This document shows, in pieces, positions 1 to 8,097 of a DNA stretch of 14,855 nt; the stretch's first letter is position 1, and every line of letters begins with the position of its first letter. The stretch is from Phycisphaerae bacterium. Lineage in GTDB: Bacteria; Planctomycetota; Phycisphaerae; JAAYCJ01. Both the position numbers and the translations under genes were made by a program. The stretch spans positions 1 through 14,855 of the forward strand of contig JAAZAW010000066.1 of NCBI GenBank assembly GCA_012514125.1. The letters run 5' to 3'. The notes under the pieces are model-generated. The model had not been told where the DNA came from. It did no database searches and saw nothing but the letters and a program-made list of their open reading frames with translations.

Positions 1-9
1 AAATTTCCG

Positions 10-31
10 AAATGACAATTTTCATTTTTTT
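10..31 (+). terminator. weak AT-only hairpin with T-run
   Basis: AAATGA (10-15) can pair with TCATTT (22-27) across a six-base loop, and the 3' arm runs into a T tract. The stem contains only one G-C pair, so this is a weak candidate that could end a transcript entering from left of the window. Confidence 0.2.
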
Positions 32-321
32 AATACTTATACTTGATATAAAACATCATCACTGTCAGATTTGCAAAAATTGAGGCAATTTACTGAAAAT
101 AACGACGGTTTTTTCACCATCGCGTTTTCACCCCAAATCAGAGATTTCTATAGAGGTTTCTATGGCACCCCTGTTATCTCTCGAATTTCCGGGGTCAGAC
201 ATGAAAAAAACATGAAATTAGATACAAATTCATAAAAATTGCGACATATTTTCATCTTTTATGGTTCTTGCCCAGGTCAAATCGACAAAAATAAAAACAT
301 TTATCGTTCTTATCTTCATTC

Positions 322-344
322 ACATAAAGCGTTTATGTTTTTTT
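322..344 (+). terminator. terminator-like hairpin with seven Ts
   Basis: ACATAAA (322-328) and TTTATGT (332-338) form a perfect seven-base-pair stem around the loop GCG, and the 3' arm continues into a run of seven Ts (338-344). This has the shape of an intrinsic terminator for the plus strand, though the stem is AT-rich. No plus-strand gene is seen upstream within the window, so what it would terminate is unknown. It does not suit the minus-strand TauE-like gene, because the T-run is on the wrong side. Confidence 0.35.
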
Positions 345-457
345 GCATTTTTATTTTTCCGAAAATGTACATTCGGCGGCCCGGGCGGGCTCTGGGCGGT
401 TGGACAGTTGGGCTTTGGGTCGGAAATTACAGTTTTAATTAATAAAGTAAAAAACTT

Positions 458-478
458 AACTTCTAACTTCTAACTTTT
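458..478. repeat. heptamer repeat array AACTTCT (3 units)
   Basis: Three head-to-tail seven-base units, AACTTCT, AACTTCT and AACTTTT, are preceded by a partial unit AACTT at 453-457 and followed by a diverged AACTTTC. The array lies just past the 3' end of the minus-strand TauE-like gene. A longer array of the same unit lies at the 3' end of the gene at 9105-10598. Confidence 0.75.
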
Positions 479-511
479 ACCCAACTTTCAATTCCCTGAC
501 GTCTTGCCGGT

Positions 512-1285
512 TCAAATAAACAGATATATCGCCGCCAAGGCCGCCAGAATCTGGACAACTTCCTTAAATAACTTTTCGGGAATATATTTTATAATGAAAA
601 CACCGGCCACTGCCCCCGCCAGGAGAATGGGTGTATTGGCCAGATTAATAAACAACGATTGTTCCGTAATCAGTCCCTGCCCGGCGCTGAACGGAATCTT
701 AAAACAGTTCATCAATAAAAAATACCACGCCCCCGTCCCCAGATATTCATGCTTCGGCAATTGCATGGCAATCAGGTAAATCGCCATAATCGGGCCTGCC
801 GCATTGGCCAGCATGGTTGTCGTCCCGGCGAATAAACCAATCAAGGCGGCGAACCACCATTGAGTTGGAATCCGATCACCCTCATCTCTTTGTCGATTGC
901 GCCAATACCCGACGATCAGGATCAGCAAGACAATGCCGCCAATCACAGGCCTGAGCTGAACGTCGTTGATCTTCCCCATCGCCAAAGCGCCCAGCACGAT
1001 ACCGATCATCGCCCAGGGAATCAGCCGAACCAAATGCGACCAGACCGCATGACGTTTATAATACGCCACCGCGAAAATATCGCCGATCACCAGCATCGGC
1101 AGGATCAAACCGGTAGAGGCTTTGGATGGAAAAACCGCCGCCGCCAGCGGAACCACCAGAATTCCCAGACCCGGCACACCGGTCTTGGAAATCCCAATCA
1201 AAAACGCGCTCAGGCCCAGTATCAGCCAATGAACGGTGGATAAATCGGAAAATTGAGAATTGGATGCGAGAAGTTGAACGTTCAT
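512..1285 (-). CDS. TauE/SafE-type membrane permease (sulfite exporter family)
   Basis: This 257-residue protein is almost entirely hydrophobic, with about eight predicted membrane segments in two similar halves, which matches the usual size and layout of the TauE/SafE family. The first half carries the family-like stretch GISKTGVPGLGILVVPL and the second half the glycine/alanine-rich GLFAGTTTMLANAAGPI, which occupies the corresponding place in the internal duplication. Members export sulfite, sulfoacetate or related small anions, or take up sulfur compounds; the substrate here cannot be read from sequence. The ATG at 1285 starts shortly before the first membrane segment; only a weak GAAAG stands upstream. 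It begins 34 bases after the stop of the lipoprotein hydrolase on the same strand, so co-transcription is plausible, perhaps only by proximity. The family call is solid and the transported compound unknown. Confidence 0.85.
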   Translation of the reverse strand: MNVQLLASNSQFSDLSTVHWLILGLSAFLIGISKTGVPGLGILVVPLAAAVFPSKASTGLILPMLVIGDIFAVAYYKRHAVWSHLVRLIPWAMIGIVLGALAMGKINDVQLRPVIGGIVLLILIVGYWRNRQRDEGDRIPTQWWFAALIGLFAGTTTMLANAAGPIMAIYLIAMQLPKHEYLGTGAWYFLLMNCFKIPFSAGQGLITEQSLFINLANTPILLAGAVAGVFIIKYIPEKLFKEVVQILAALAAIYLFI

Positions 1286-1319
1286 TTCGAGTTTCTTTCA
1301 AGCGGATCGCGGATAAAGA

Positions 1320-2426
1320 TTATAATTTTGGTGTCGCGGGCAAAACGCGTATAAGGATGGTCTTTTCGAGTGTTCCACCGTCCGGGGTCACGACCTGAAC
1401 TTTGATCGTATGTTCGCCGACGGTGTAAAGCGTGGCAAAGAGCATCTGTTTGCCCGCGCCCCGGGCCTGGTCCTGAAGATGATCGTCGATGAACCAGGTA
1501 AATTTATATTCGTCGTACTCGTCCCCGGAAAGCCCCGGCAGTTCGGCCTGCAGATTCAGCGTAAGAGGCGTCACGCCGACGAAACTTGGAGTCTTGATTT
1601 CGACACGATCGACTCTTTTAACCGTACCCTGTCGTTTTGAAACCGCCCCCCCGCCATCGGCCTGGGAAACGCTGCTGATCGCGAAAAACTCCGCCGCCAG
1701 ATCGGGCACACGTTCATGCCCCTTGCCCGGAACCACCCTGCTGGTGACCTTGAACCCGTTGCTTCGATACCACGAAATCGCCTGTTCCGATTCTCGCTGA
1801 ATGCCCTTGAGGTCGTTTTCGCAATAATAGATCAAAATGGGAAAAGGCCGTTTGCTCATCATCCGCGCATTGACCGGATCGAGTATCGGCTCGGAAAAAC
1901 AACTCCCCCGGGCGCACATCGCACTGAATATCTTCGGATGACGATTGACAAAATAGTGCATCAGATACCCGCCCGACGACCAGCTTGTAGCATAGATTCG
2001 ATTCCGATCGACGTTACAATGATCGATAACGTACTGGATGATGTTGAGAACACTTTGTTCATCTCTCTGGACGCCGTGACTGACGGTCCTGAGCGGATAT
2101 TGCATGAACAGGTCGGAATTAAGCAGCACAGGCGCCACGACGATATACCCGTAACGATCCGCCACACTCTGCCATTCTTTCGCCTGGGCCGGCGCGCTGT
2201 CGAAGGGTTTCATTCCATGAAACGTCACCACCATAGGCCAGGCCCGATTCGGCGTATATCCCGCGGGCAGATACAGATAATAATTCCGTTTATCCTCCGC
2301 CGACTGCATCAATAATTGGCTGCCGCGACCGGGCGGCTGAGGAATCGCACATCCGCCGACACCCACAACCAACCCGACAATCGCAAGAACAATATATATA
2401 AGGTTACGTCTCAAATTCACTTCCAT
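1320..2426 (-). CDS. lipoprotein alpha/beta hydrolase (PHB depolymerase/feruloyl esterase-like) with C-terminal beta domain
   Basis: I start this protein at the ATG at 2426 (368 residues). There it opens with two arginines, a hydrophobic segment and a lipobox-like VGGC at residues 23-26, as expected of an exported lipoprotein. The frame is open for 32 more codons upstream, but those codons lie in a dispersed palindromic repeat and look like read-through. The core resembles secreted esterases of the PHB-depolymerase/LpqC type: an oxyanion-type VTFHGM, a nucleophile elbow with Ser150, an acidic residue in ENDLKG (Asp205) and a histidine in PGKGHE (His237). The elbow reads SWSSGG, so the first glycine of the usual G-x-S-x-G is serine. 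The last ~80 residues look like a beta-sandwich of PKD or Ig type, suited to binding a polymer or wall. The substrate is unknown; an ester bond in polysaccharide or polyester is likely. Confidence 0.75.
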   Translation of the reverse strand: MEVNLRRNLIYIVLAIVGLVVGVGGCAIPQPPGRGSQLLMQSAEDKRNYYLYLPAGYTPNRAWPMVVTFHGMKPFDSAPAQAKEWQSVADRYGYIVVAPVLLNSDLFMQYPLRTVSHGVQRDEQSVLNIIQYVIDHCNVDRNRIYATSWSSGGYLMHYFVNRHPKIFSAMCARGSCFSEPILDPVNARMMSKRPFPILIYYCENDLKGIQRESEQAISWYRSNGFKVTSRVVPGKGHERVPDLAAEFFAISSVSQADGGGAVSKRQGTVKRVDRVEIKTPSFVGVTPLTLNLQAELPGLSGDEYDEYKFTWFIDDHLQDQARGAGKQMLFATLYTVGEHTIKVQVVTPDGGTLEKTILIRVLPATPKL

Positions 2427-2435
2427 ACTCTCAAA

Positions 2436-2573
2436 ATGGTGGGCTTCGCCTACCCTGCACGCCATTCGGACCCTGAGCCTGTCGAAGGGTCTTTCCTTTA
2501 TTACGCCATGTCGCTTCGACAAGCTCAGCGACCGAAACTATCAAAATTTGGGCGGGTGGGCCTTGCCACCATC
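2436..2573. repeat. composite of nested inverted repeats (REP/MITE-like)
   Basis: Between alaS and the hydrolase lies a nested palindromic block. The outer arms are ATGGTGGGCTTCGCCTACCC (from 2436) and an imperfect reverse complement of it at 2550-2573. Inside them sit two hairpins, GACCCT...AGGGTC (2469-2491) and GTCGCT...AGCGAC (2510-2532). Their 11-base loops are reverse complements of one another with one mismatch (GAGCCTGTCGA against GAGCTTGTCGA). Units containing TTCGACAAGCTCAG are familiar dispersed repeats in many bacterial genomes. No transposase is present, so any mobility would depend on one elsewhere. Confidence 0.7.
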
Positions 2574-2578
2574 TTCAA

Positions 2579-5338
2579 TCATGTTAATTTTTCGCGGACG
2601 ATTTTTTCTGCTTGTGCCAGCGCCTCACCGAGTTTTGCGGGATTTTTCCCACCCGCCTGCGCCATCTGATCACGGCCACCGCCGCCGCCATCCACAATCT
2701 TGGCAATCTGGCCGATGATCTTCCCTGCGGAAAGTCCCCTGCCGATCAACCCATCCGCCACCGCGGCAAGCAGTTGAACCTTCTCACCGTCTTTACTGCC
2801 GATCACAACGACCGACTCAGGGGCTTTTTTGCGAATCCAGTCGATCTGCGTTCGAAGTTTATCGACAGGCGCAGCGGGCAGTTCGCCGATCACCACCGTA
2901 GCCGAACCCAATTTGATCGCCTGGTCCAGCAACTGTTGGGTCGCGCCGGTCAAATCGACCGCAGGCCCAGCCTGAATCTGCTTCTTGAGCTTCTTGTTTT
3001 CTTCCAGCAGCGTCTCAAGCCGCGATGCGACCTCTTCCGCCGGTACTTTGAGCGTCCGGCTCATCTCGCCGATCATTTTATAACGTTCGTGCATGATCCG
3101 CCGCAAACCCCGACCGGTCCTGGCTGTGATTCGCCTCACGCCGGTCTGGAGCGATTCTTCGCGCATGATCTTGAAATCCATAATATTCGCGGTATTTTTC
3201 ACATGCGTCCCGCCGCAAAGCTCCGCCGAAAACGCCTGTTGAATATGATCGCTCGAATCGACGCCCACCGCGATAACACGAACCGTATCGCCGTATTTTT
3301 CGCCGAAAAGCGCCGTCACTCCCATCTCCAGCGCCTGGTTGATCGACATTTCCGTCGTCAACGCGGGTTCTGACGCATCGATCTTTTCCTGAATCAACGC
3401 TTCGACTTTTTCGATCTCTTCAGGCGTCATCGCCTTGGTATGGGTAAAGTCGAATCGCAGATAATCGTCCCGCACCAGCGAGCCTGCCTGTTTGACATGA
3501 TCGCCCAACACCTGCCGAAGCGCCCACTGGAGCAGGTGAGTCGCGGTGTGGTTGTTCGCGATATCCTGCCGCCTGGCGCGGTCGATTTCCAGCTTTACCG
3601 TCTGGCCCGCTTCGAGCAAACCCTTCGTAAGCGTTCCGCGATGCAGTACCGTATTGCCGTTGACCCGGATGGTGTCGGCGACGACAAAAACCGACTTATC
3701 GCCGGTGATCGTTCCCGTATCGCCGATCTGTCCGCCCGACTCGGCATAAAAGCACGTTCGGTCGCAAACCAGATCGACCTGCGCGCCTTCGGGCAACGAT
3801 CCTTTATCGTACCACTGACCCTCCTTGAGCCAGCCGAGGATGCGCCCCTGGATTGTCGATTTTGTATATTTTTCGTGATCGTCGGTAATCGGCAAACTGA
3901 CGTCCGATGCGATATGCACCGCAGCCGCCGATGACTTTTCCGCCGATCGCGCCCGTTCCCGCTGTTGTTCCATCAAATATTCGAATCCCTTGTCATCCAC
4001 GCTGAACCCCCTTTCCCTGGCCATAAGCTGGGTAAGGTCCAGAGGAAAGCCGAACGTGTCATACAACTTAAACGCCGCTTCACCCGGAAAGATTTTCGTT
4101 CCGCCGGCCTGAAGTTTCGCAATCGCCTGCTCGAACAGATCGATTCCGCGATCGAGCGTCCTGCCGAAACCTTCTTCTTCCGCTCGAATAGTATCGGCGA
4201 CAAAGCTCGCCTTTCCGGGCAATTCCGGAAACGCCTCGCCCATGATATCGACCACCGTCGGAATCAGCTTGTAAATAAAAGGCTCAGTGACATTAAGCTT
4301 TCGTCCATATCTCGCCGCACGCCGCAACAGCCGCCGCAACACATACCCCCTGCCTTCGTTCGAGGGCATCGCACCGTCGGCAATGGCAAAAGTCAACGCC
4401 CGCACATGGTCCGCAATGACCCGACAAGCCACATCGACAATATTTTCCGTATCGTCGCTGTCATATCGGTCCGGCAGGTGCGTGCGACGGCTTCCATAAT
4501 GACAGCCGGTGATTTCTTCAATATGCCGGATGATCGGAACAAACAAATCCGTCCCATAATTCGAACTGGCGGTGAGTTTTCCCGCCTTTAACAAGTTCAG
4601 ATGCTTAATGACCCGGCAAATTCGCTCCAGCCCCATGCCCGTATCGACATGCTTCGACGGCAGAGGTTCGAGCGAACCGTCCGTATTGCGTTTGAACTGG
4701 ATAAACACCAGGTTCCATATCTCAATAACACGCGGATCGCCCGCATTGACCAATCCCCCGCCGCTCTGGTCGGGCGTCAGGTCGATATGAATTTCACTGC
4801 AAGGTCCGCAAGGTCCGGTGTCCGCCATCTGCCAGAAATTGTCCTTCTGGCCGAACGCGCGGATGTGCGCCGGATCGATATCGGTAACCTTTTTCCAGAG
4901 TTCGGCGGCTTCATCGTCCGGAACCAGTCCAAGCTCCTTATCCCCACCGAAAACCGTCGCGTAAAGCCGCTCTTTCGGCAATTTCCAGACTTCGGTCAGC
5001 AGTTTCCACGCCCATTCGATAGCCTCAGCCTTGAAATAATCGCCGAACGACCAGTTCCCCAACATCTCGAAAAATGTATGGTGATAGGTGTCCATCCCGA
5101 CTTCTTCAAGGTCGTTATGCTTGCCGCTGACTCGAATGCACTTTTGCGAATTGACCGCCCGGTTGTAGGATCGATGTCCCACACCCAGAAAAATGTCCTT
5201 GAACTGATTCATGCCCGCGTTGGCGAACATCAGTGTCGGATCATCCTTGGGCACCACCGGCGAGGAAGGCACGAACGCGTGATTGTTTTTCTCGAAATAT
5301 TCAATAAACTCGGACCGAACTTTTTTACTCAAAGACAT
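2579..5338 (-). CDS. alaS: alanine--tRNA ligase
   Basis: This protein charges tRNA-Ala with alanine in the cytoplasm and hydrolyses mischarged serine or glycine. At 919 residues it is slightly longer than the roughly 875 of E. coli AlaS but has the full architecture. The class II catalytic core opens with SEFIEYFEK and the conserved DPTLMFANAGMNQFKDIFLG, followed by the tRNA-recognition domain. The editing domain has the zinc-site HTATH at residues 597-601 and CGGTH at 708-712. The C-terminal DHHA1 region ends with a glycine run and QMAQAGGKNP near residue 885. All key residues I can check are present. The ATG at 5338 has AAGGA nine bases upstream. The HtrA-like gene ends 46 bases upstream on the same strand, so the two may be co-transcribed. 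I see no clear terminator after its stop, only the palindromic repeat block. Confidence 0.97.
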   Translation of the reverse strand: MSLSKKVRSEFIEYFEKNNHAFVPSSPVVPKDDPTLMFANAGMNQFKDIFLGVGHRSYNRAVNSQKCIRVSGKHNDLEEVGMDTYHHTFFEMLGNWSFGDYFKAEAIEWAWKLLTEVWKLPKERLYATVFGGDKELGLVPDDEAAELWKKVTDIDPAHIRAFGQKDNFWQMADTGPCGPCSEIHIDLTPDQSGGGLVNAGDPRVIEIWNLVFIQFKRNTDGSLEPLPSKHVDTGMGLERICRVIKHLNLLKAGKLTASSNYGTDLFVPIIRHIEEITGCHYGSRRTHLPDRYDSDDTENIVDVACRVIADHVRALTFAIADGAMPSNEGRGYVLRRLLRRAARYGRKLNVTEPFIYKLIPTVVDIMGEAFPELPGKASFVADTIRAEEEGFGRTLDRGIDLFEQAIAKLQAGGTKIFPGEAAFKLYDTFGFPLDLTQLMARERGFSVDDKGFEYLMEQQRERARSAEKSSAAAVHIASDVSLPITDDHEKYTKSTIQGRILGWLKEGQWYDKGSLPEGAQVDLVCDRTCFYAESGGQIGDTGTITGDKSVFVVADTIRVNGNTVLHRGTLTKGLLEAGQTVKLEIDRARRQDIANNHTATHLLQWALRQVLGDHVKQAGSLVRDDYLRFDFTHTKAMTPEEIEKVEALIQEKIDASEPALTTEMSINQALEMGVTALFGEKYGDTVRVIAVGVDSSDHIQQAFSAELCGGTHVKNTANIMDFKIMREESLQTGVRRITARTGRGLRRIMHERYKMIGEMSRTLKVPAEEVASRLETLLEENKKLKKQIQAGPAVDLTGATQQLLDQAIKLGSATVVIGELPAAPVDKLRTQIDWIRKKAPESVVVIGSKDGEKVQLLAAVADGLIGRGLSAGKIIGQIAKIVDGGGGGRDQMAQAGGKNPAKLGEALAQAEKIVREKLT

Positions 5339-5384
5339 CGCTGCTTATCCTTACGATAACTTTTACTCAACAAAATTTATTCTA

Positions 5385-6500
5385 TCACTCATGTTTCTTA
5401 ATGTCGAACCTTCCATACCCTGTCACGGTTTCCCGGATATAATCGCTTCGTTTCGCCGTCGTCACCGTGATATCAAGTAACTTTTCACCGCGGGCAACAC
5501 GCAAAACAATCTTTTTACCAGGAGCCGTCTGTCCAATCAACATGATCAGGTGATCGGAATTCTTTATTTTCTGTCCATTGCACTCAAGAATCAAGTCGTT
5601 TTGTCGAATTCCCGCTTTTCCCGCGGGTGTGTCTTTGAGTATATCGACCACAACCGAGCCGGACTTTCCTGCCGGATTCCCCAGCGAAATGCCCACATAA
5701 CCGTATTGAACCTTCTTGCCTTCGCGAATTTGATCGATAATATTTCGCGTCCATTCATAGATAGGAATCGCAAACGCCAACTGCGCGCCGCCCGCGTTCG
5801 ATGCCGAAACAATCGTGTTAATGCCGATAACCTCCCCCTTGAGATTAAACAACGGCCCGCCGCTGTTGCCGATACTGATCGGAGCGGTCGAGAGAATCAG
5901 GTTTCCATAATATCGATCCACGTTGCGGTCGATATCGGGAATATGCCGGCTCACCGCCGAAACAATACCGACACTCACCGCCGCCTGTCCGTCCGCCGCA
6001 AGCCCCAGCGGATTGCCCATCGCGATGACGAATTGTCCCGGACGAACGGTTTCAAGATCGCCCAACTCCACCTTCGGCAGATTCTTCGCATCGATTTTCA
6101 ACACCGCCAGATCGTTTCGCGAATCCGCACCCACCACTTTCGCTTCCAGTTCACGGCCGTCGCGAAGCATGACCTGAATCAGCCTCGTATCCCGAATGAC
6201 ATGTTCGTTTGTCAAAATCAGACCGTCACTCGACAGAATACATCCGCTGCCGCGAATGACGACCAGAATCGGATTCGAGGATTCATTCCTGTTGCTCCCC
6301 GGTGTCTCACCGCTCAGGTTCAACTCCCGCCACGCCGATATCGCCACCACCTGCGCGCCGAGTCTTTCCGTCAGGCTCACCAGTGTCTGTTCCGTCGCCT
6401 GCAAAACCTGAATCGAATCTGTCGGTTGTTGCCCCAGGGCGCAAGGCGGACTCGGCAAGCCCCATGCCAAAATCGTCAAAACCGAAAACAAATATTTCAT
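5385..6500 (-). CDS. HtrA/DegP-like periplasmic serine protease with one PDZ domain
   Basis: This 371-residue protein has a Sec-type signal peptide (residues 1-23, probably cut after CALG), a trypsin-like protease domain and a single PDZ domain near residues 268-350. The catalytic triad is visible as His100 in LTNEHV, Asp130 in RNDLAVLKI and Ser213 in GNSGGP. It would degrade or refold damaged envelope proteins outside the cytoplasm. The substrate-side segment reads STAPISIGNSGGP instead of the commoner TDAAINPGNSGGP, so the usual aspartate ahead of the nucleophile is missing; this may alter specificity but leaves the triad intact. Single-PDZ members resemble DegS more than DegP in layout, but there is no clear membrane anchor, so I leave the symbol blank. 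The ATG at 6500 has no strong ribosome site. recA ends about 200 bases upstream and alaS starts 46 bases downstream. Confidence 0.92.
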   Translation of the reverse strand: MKYLFSVLTILAWGLPSPPCALGQQPTDSIQVLQATEQTLVSLTERLGAQVVAISAWRELNLSGETPGSNRNESSNPILVVIRGSGCILSSDGLILTNEHVIRDTRLIQVMLRDGRELEAKVVGADSRNDLAVLKIDAKNLPKVELGDLETVRPGQFVIAMGNPLGLAADGQAAVSVGIVSAVSRHIPDIDRNVDRYYGNLILSTAPISIGNSGGPLFNLKGEVIGINTIVSASNAGGAQLAFAIPIYEWTRNIIDQIREGKKVQYGYVGISLGNPAGKSGSVVVDILKDTPAGKAGIRQNDLILECNGQKIKNSDHLIMLIGQTAPGKKIVLRVARGEKLLDITVTTAKRSDYIRETVTGYGRFDIKKHE

Positions 6501-6639
6501 AAACCCAACCCGCTTTCAAAACGGGGACTTCTCTTTCCGACGCCGTCCCTCCCCCCCGGACAACGTCGAATCTCGGCCCACGCCGAAAACAACATAACCG
6601 ACGCAGCGTTCCGCGATAGTATGACACCAATCCTGCTCT

Positions 6640-6651
6640 CTTGACGTCAAG
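6640..6651. promoter_or_regulatory. perfect 12-base palindrome CTTGACGTCAAG
   Basis: This perfect palindrome sits about 140 bases upstream of the HtrA-like start, between it and recA. It could be a binding site for a dimeric regulator. It also contains TTGACG on the minus strand, which resembles a -35 element, but I found no -10 at a normal distance. No second copy is seen in the window. Confidence 0.3.
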
Positions 6652-6663
6652 CCTGATCTCGAT

Positions 6664-6697
6664 GGATTCCAGCCACGGGGCTTTTCCCCGCAAATCC
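6664..6697 (-). terminator. hairpin just after recA
   Basis: Starting five bases past the recA stop, the transcript can fold with an inner stem CGGGG/CCCCG (6676-6680 with 6686-6690) around a five-base loop and an outer stem GGATT/AATCC (6664-6668 with 6693-6697). There is no T-run after it, so it is either a factor-dependent terminator or a 3'-end stabilising hairpin. Confidence 0.4.
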
Positions 6698-6701
6698 GTA
6701 A

Positions 6702-7775
6702 TTATTCTTCACTCCCGCCGCTGACACCCTTGAGCAACACGTCATCCAGCGCATCTTTTTGTGCAATGATCTGTTCCCGAATGGTCGACATGATCTCAGG
6801 ATTATCCCGCAAAAACTGCTTGGCGTTTTCCCGACCCTGACCAATTTTGGTCTCGCCGTAGGTAAACCATGACCCGCTCTTGTCGATAATCTTGGCCTCT
6901 ACGCCCAGGTCCACCACATCGCCTTCAGGCGTCACGCCCCGATCAAACATAATATCGAATTCCGCCGTCCGAAAAGGCGGCGCAACCTTATTCTTCACCA
7001 CCTTGCCTCGCACACGGTTTCCAGTGGCCTTATCCCCTTCCTTAATCGATGTAATCCGACGCAAATCCACACGCACCGAACTATAAAACTTCAATGCCAT
7101 CCCCCCCGGCGTTGTCTCCGGATTACCATAACTGATCCCGATCTTCAACCGAAGCTGATTGATGAAAATCACCGAAGCCTTGGACTTTTGAATCGCACCC
7201 GCCAGCTTCCGCAGCGCCTTGCTCATCAATCGCGCCTGCAACCCCACCTGAACATCTCCCATTTCTCCCTTGATTTCCGCTTCCGGAATCAACGCCGCGA
7301 CCGAGTCGATAACAATCACATCCACCGCGTTGGTCCGAACAAGCATCTCAGCGATATCCAACGCCTGCTCCCCCGTATCAGGCTGAGACACCAGAAGAGA
7401 TTCCAAATTCACCCCAAGACGTTTCGCCCACGTCGGATCCAGCGCATGCTCCGCGTCGATAAACGCCGCCACCCCCCCCTCCTTCTGGGCCTGCGCTATC
7501 ACCGACAACGCCAGTGTCGTCTTCCCCGACGATTCCGGACCAAAAAACTCACTAATCCGACCGCGAGGAATCCCCTTGCCCCCCAACGCCATATCCAATG
7601 CCAGCGAGCCCGTGCTGATCCCCTTGATATTGGCAAGTTCTTCCTCGTCCATCCGCATAATCGCACCCTTGCCATAAACTTTCGTAATCTGCTGAAGCGC
7701 ATGCTGAATCACTTCATCGCGTTTGTTGCTGTCCTGTTCGCCGGTTCCGCTTGTTTTCTGACTCGCCTTAGCCAT
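6702..7775 (-). CDS. recA: recombinase RecA
   Basis: RecA coats single-stranded DNA, drives homologous strand exchange with ATP and triggers LexA self-cleavage in the SOS response. The 357 residues match the family's usual length. Walker A is GPESSGKT at residues 79-86, the catalytic glutamate lies in FIDAEHALDP near residue 109 and Walker B is VIVIDS at 153-158. The DNA-binding loop region around YGNPETTPGG is also intact. The C-terminus is short and acidic (SGGSEE), as is common. The ATG at 7775 has a textbook AGGAGG nine bases upstream (complement of 7785-7790). It is transcribed divergently from rnc across a 367-base gap. I looked for a LexA box of the GAAC-N4-GTTC type in that gap and saw none, but SOS boxes vary among phyla. 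No recX follows. Confidence 0.98.
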   Translation of the reverse strand: MAKASQKTSGTGEQDSNKRDEVIQHALQQITKVYGKGAIMRMDEEELANIKGISTGSLALDMALGGKGIPRGRISEFFGPESSGKTTLALSVIAQAQKEGGVAAFIDAEHALDPTWAKRLGVNLESLLVSQPDTGEQALDIAEMLVRTNAVDVIVIDSVAALIPEAEIKGEMGDVQVGLQARLMSKALRKLAGAIQKSKASVIFINQLRLKIGISYGNPETTPGGMALKFYSSVRVDLRRITSIKEGDKATGNRVRGKVVKNKVAPPFRTAEFDIMFDRGVTPEGDVVDLGVEAKIIDKSGSWFTYGETKIGQGRENAKQFLRDNPEIMSTIREQIIAQKDALDDVLLKGVSGGSEE

Positions 7776-8006
7776 GAAAAATATCCTCCTAATGTATTAA
7801 AGTGCATTCAACTATAGCGATTAAACCCTGATTTTAAACGAAAAATCCCCCGGAACCACCCAAATTGTACCCCAAAATTCTCTTTTTCGCCACCATGCAA
7901 AAAATCCGAATTTCCCTCCCAAAAACCATCAATCCGCCTGTCAAACCGCCCAGCGATAAAAAAAATCCACTCAAAACGCATAATCTCCTTATTTACAAGA
8001 AAAAAA

Positions 8007-8038
8007 TTGACGAAAAATAGAATAAGCGTGGATATAAT
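8007..8038 (+). promoter_or_regulatory. candidate rnc promoter
   Basis: A perfect -10 sequence TATAAT lies at 8033-8038 and a TTGACG at 8007-8012. The spacer is 20 bases instead of the usual 17, so either the -35 is weak or the -10 works with another upstream element. A start near 8045 would give an rnc leader of about 100 bases that begins almost at the base of the hairpin at 8048-8097. Confidence 0.4.
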
Positions 8039-8047
8039 AACGTGAAT

Positions 8048-8097
8048 GGCAGCTTGCCAATACGGTCTGGACAACCAGACAATCTTGGCGAATTGCC
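8048..8097 (+). promoter_or_regulatory. long three-tier hairpin in the rnc leader
   Basis: Three stacked stems fold around one tetraloop. The apical stem is GTCTGG/CCAGAC (8065-8070 with 8075-8080) around ACAA. A four-by-four internal loop follows, then TTGCCAA with TTGGCGAA (8054-8060 with 8085-8092, one bulged G). The basal stem is GGCA/TGCC (8048-8051 with 8094-8097). A long imperfect duplex in the leader of an RNase III gene recalls the self-cleaved leader hairpin of E. coli rnc. That it serves the same role here is inference. Confidence 0.55.

Larger units (their letters stand above)
1..511. other. AT-rich intergenic region without a convincing gene
   Basis: This stretch is strongly AT-rich apart from a G-rich patch near 373-422. 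Two overlapping short reading frames on the plus strand (239-442 and 261-473) have low-complexity translations rich in F, I and K, lack a clear ribosome site and resemble no family I know, so I do not call them genes. The region holds a weak hairpin with a T-run near 10-31, a better terminator-like hairpin at 322-344 and a short heptamer array at 458-478. It lies beyond the 3' end of the TauE-like gene. Confidence 0.6.

Noticed and set aside
239..473. Two short plus-strand frames in the left AT-rich region
   Set aside because: They have low-complexity translations, no ribosome site and overlap the terminator-like hairpin; nothing supports coding.
2427..2522. A 32-residue N-terminal extension of the lipoprotein hydrolase
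   Set aside because: These codons lie inside the palindromic repeat block, and the extension would bury the signal peptide. The ATG at 2426 gives a proper lipoprotein N-terminus.
6600..6651. A promoter for the HtrA-like gene made of TTGACG and TACTAT on the minus strand
   Set aside because: The spacing is 23 bases, too long for a standard promoter, so I did not list it.
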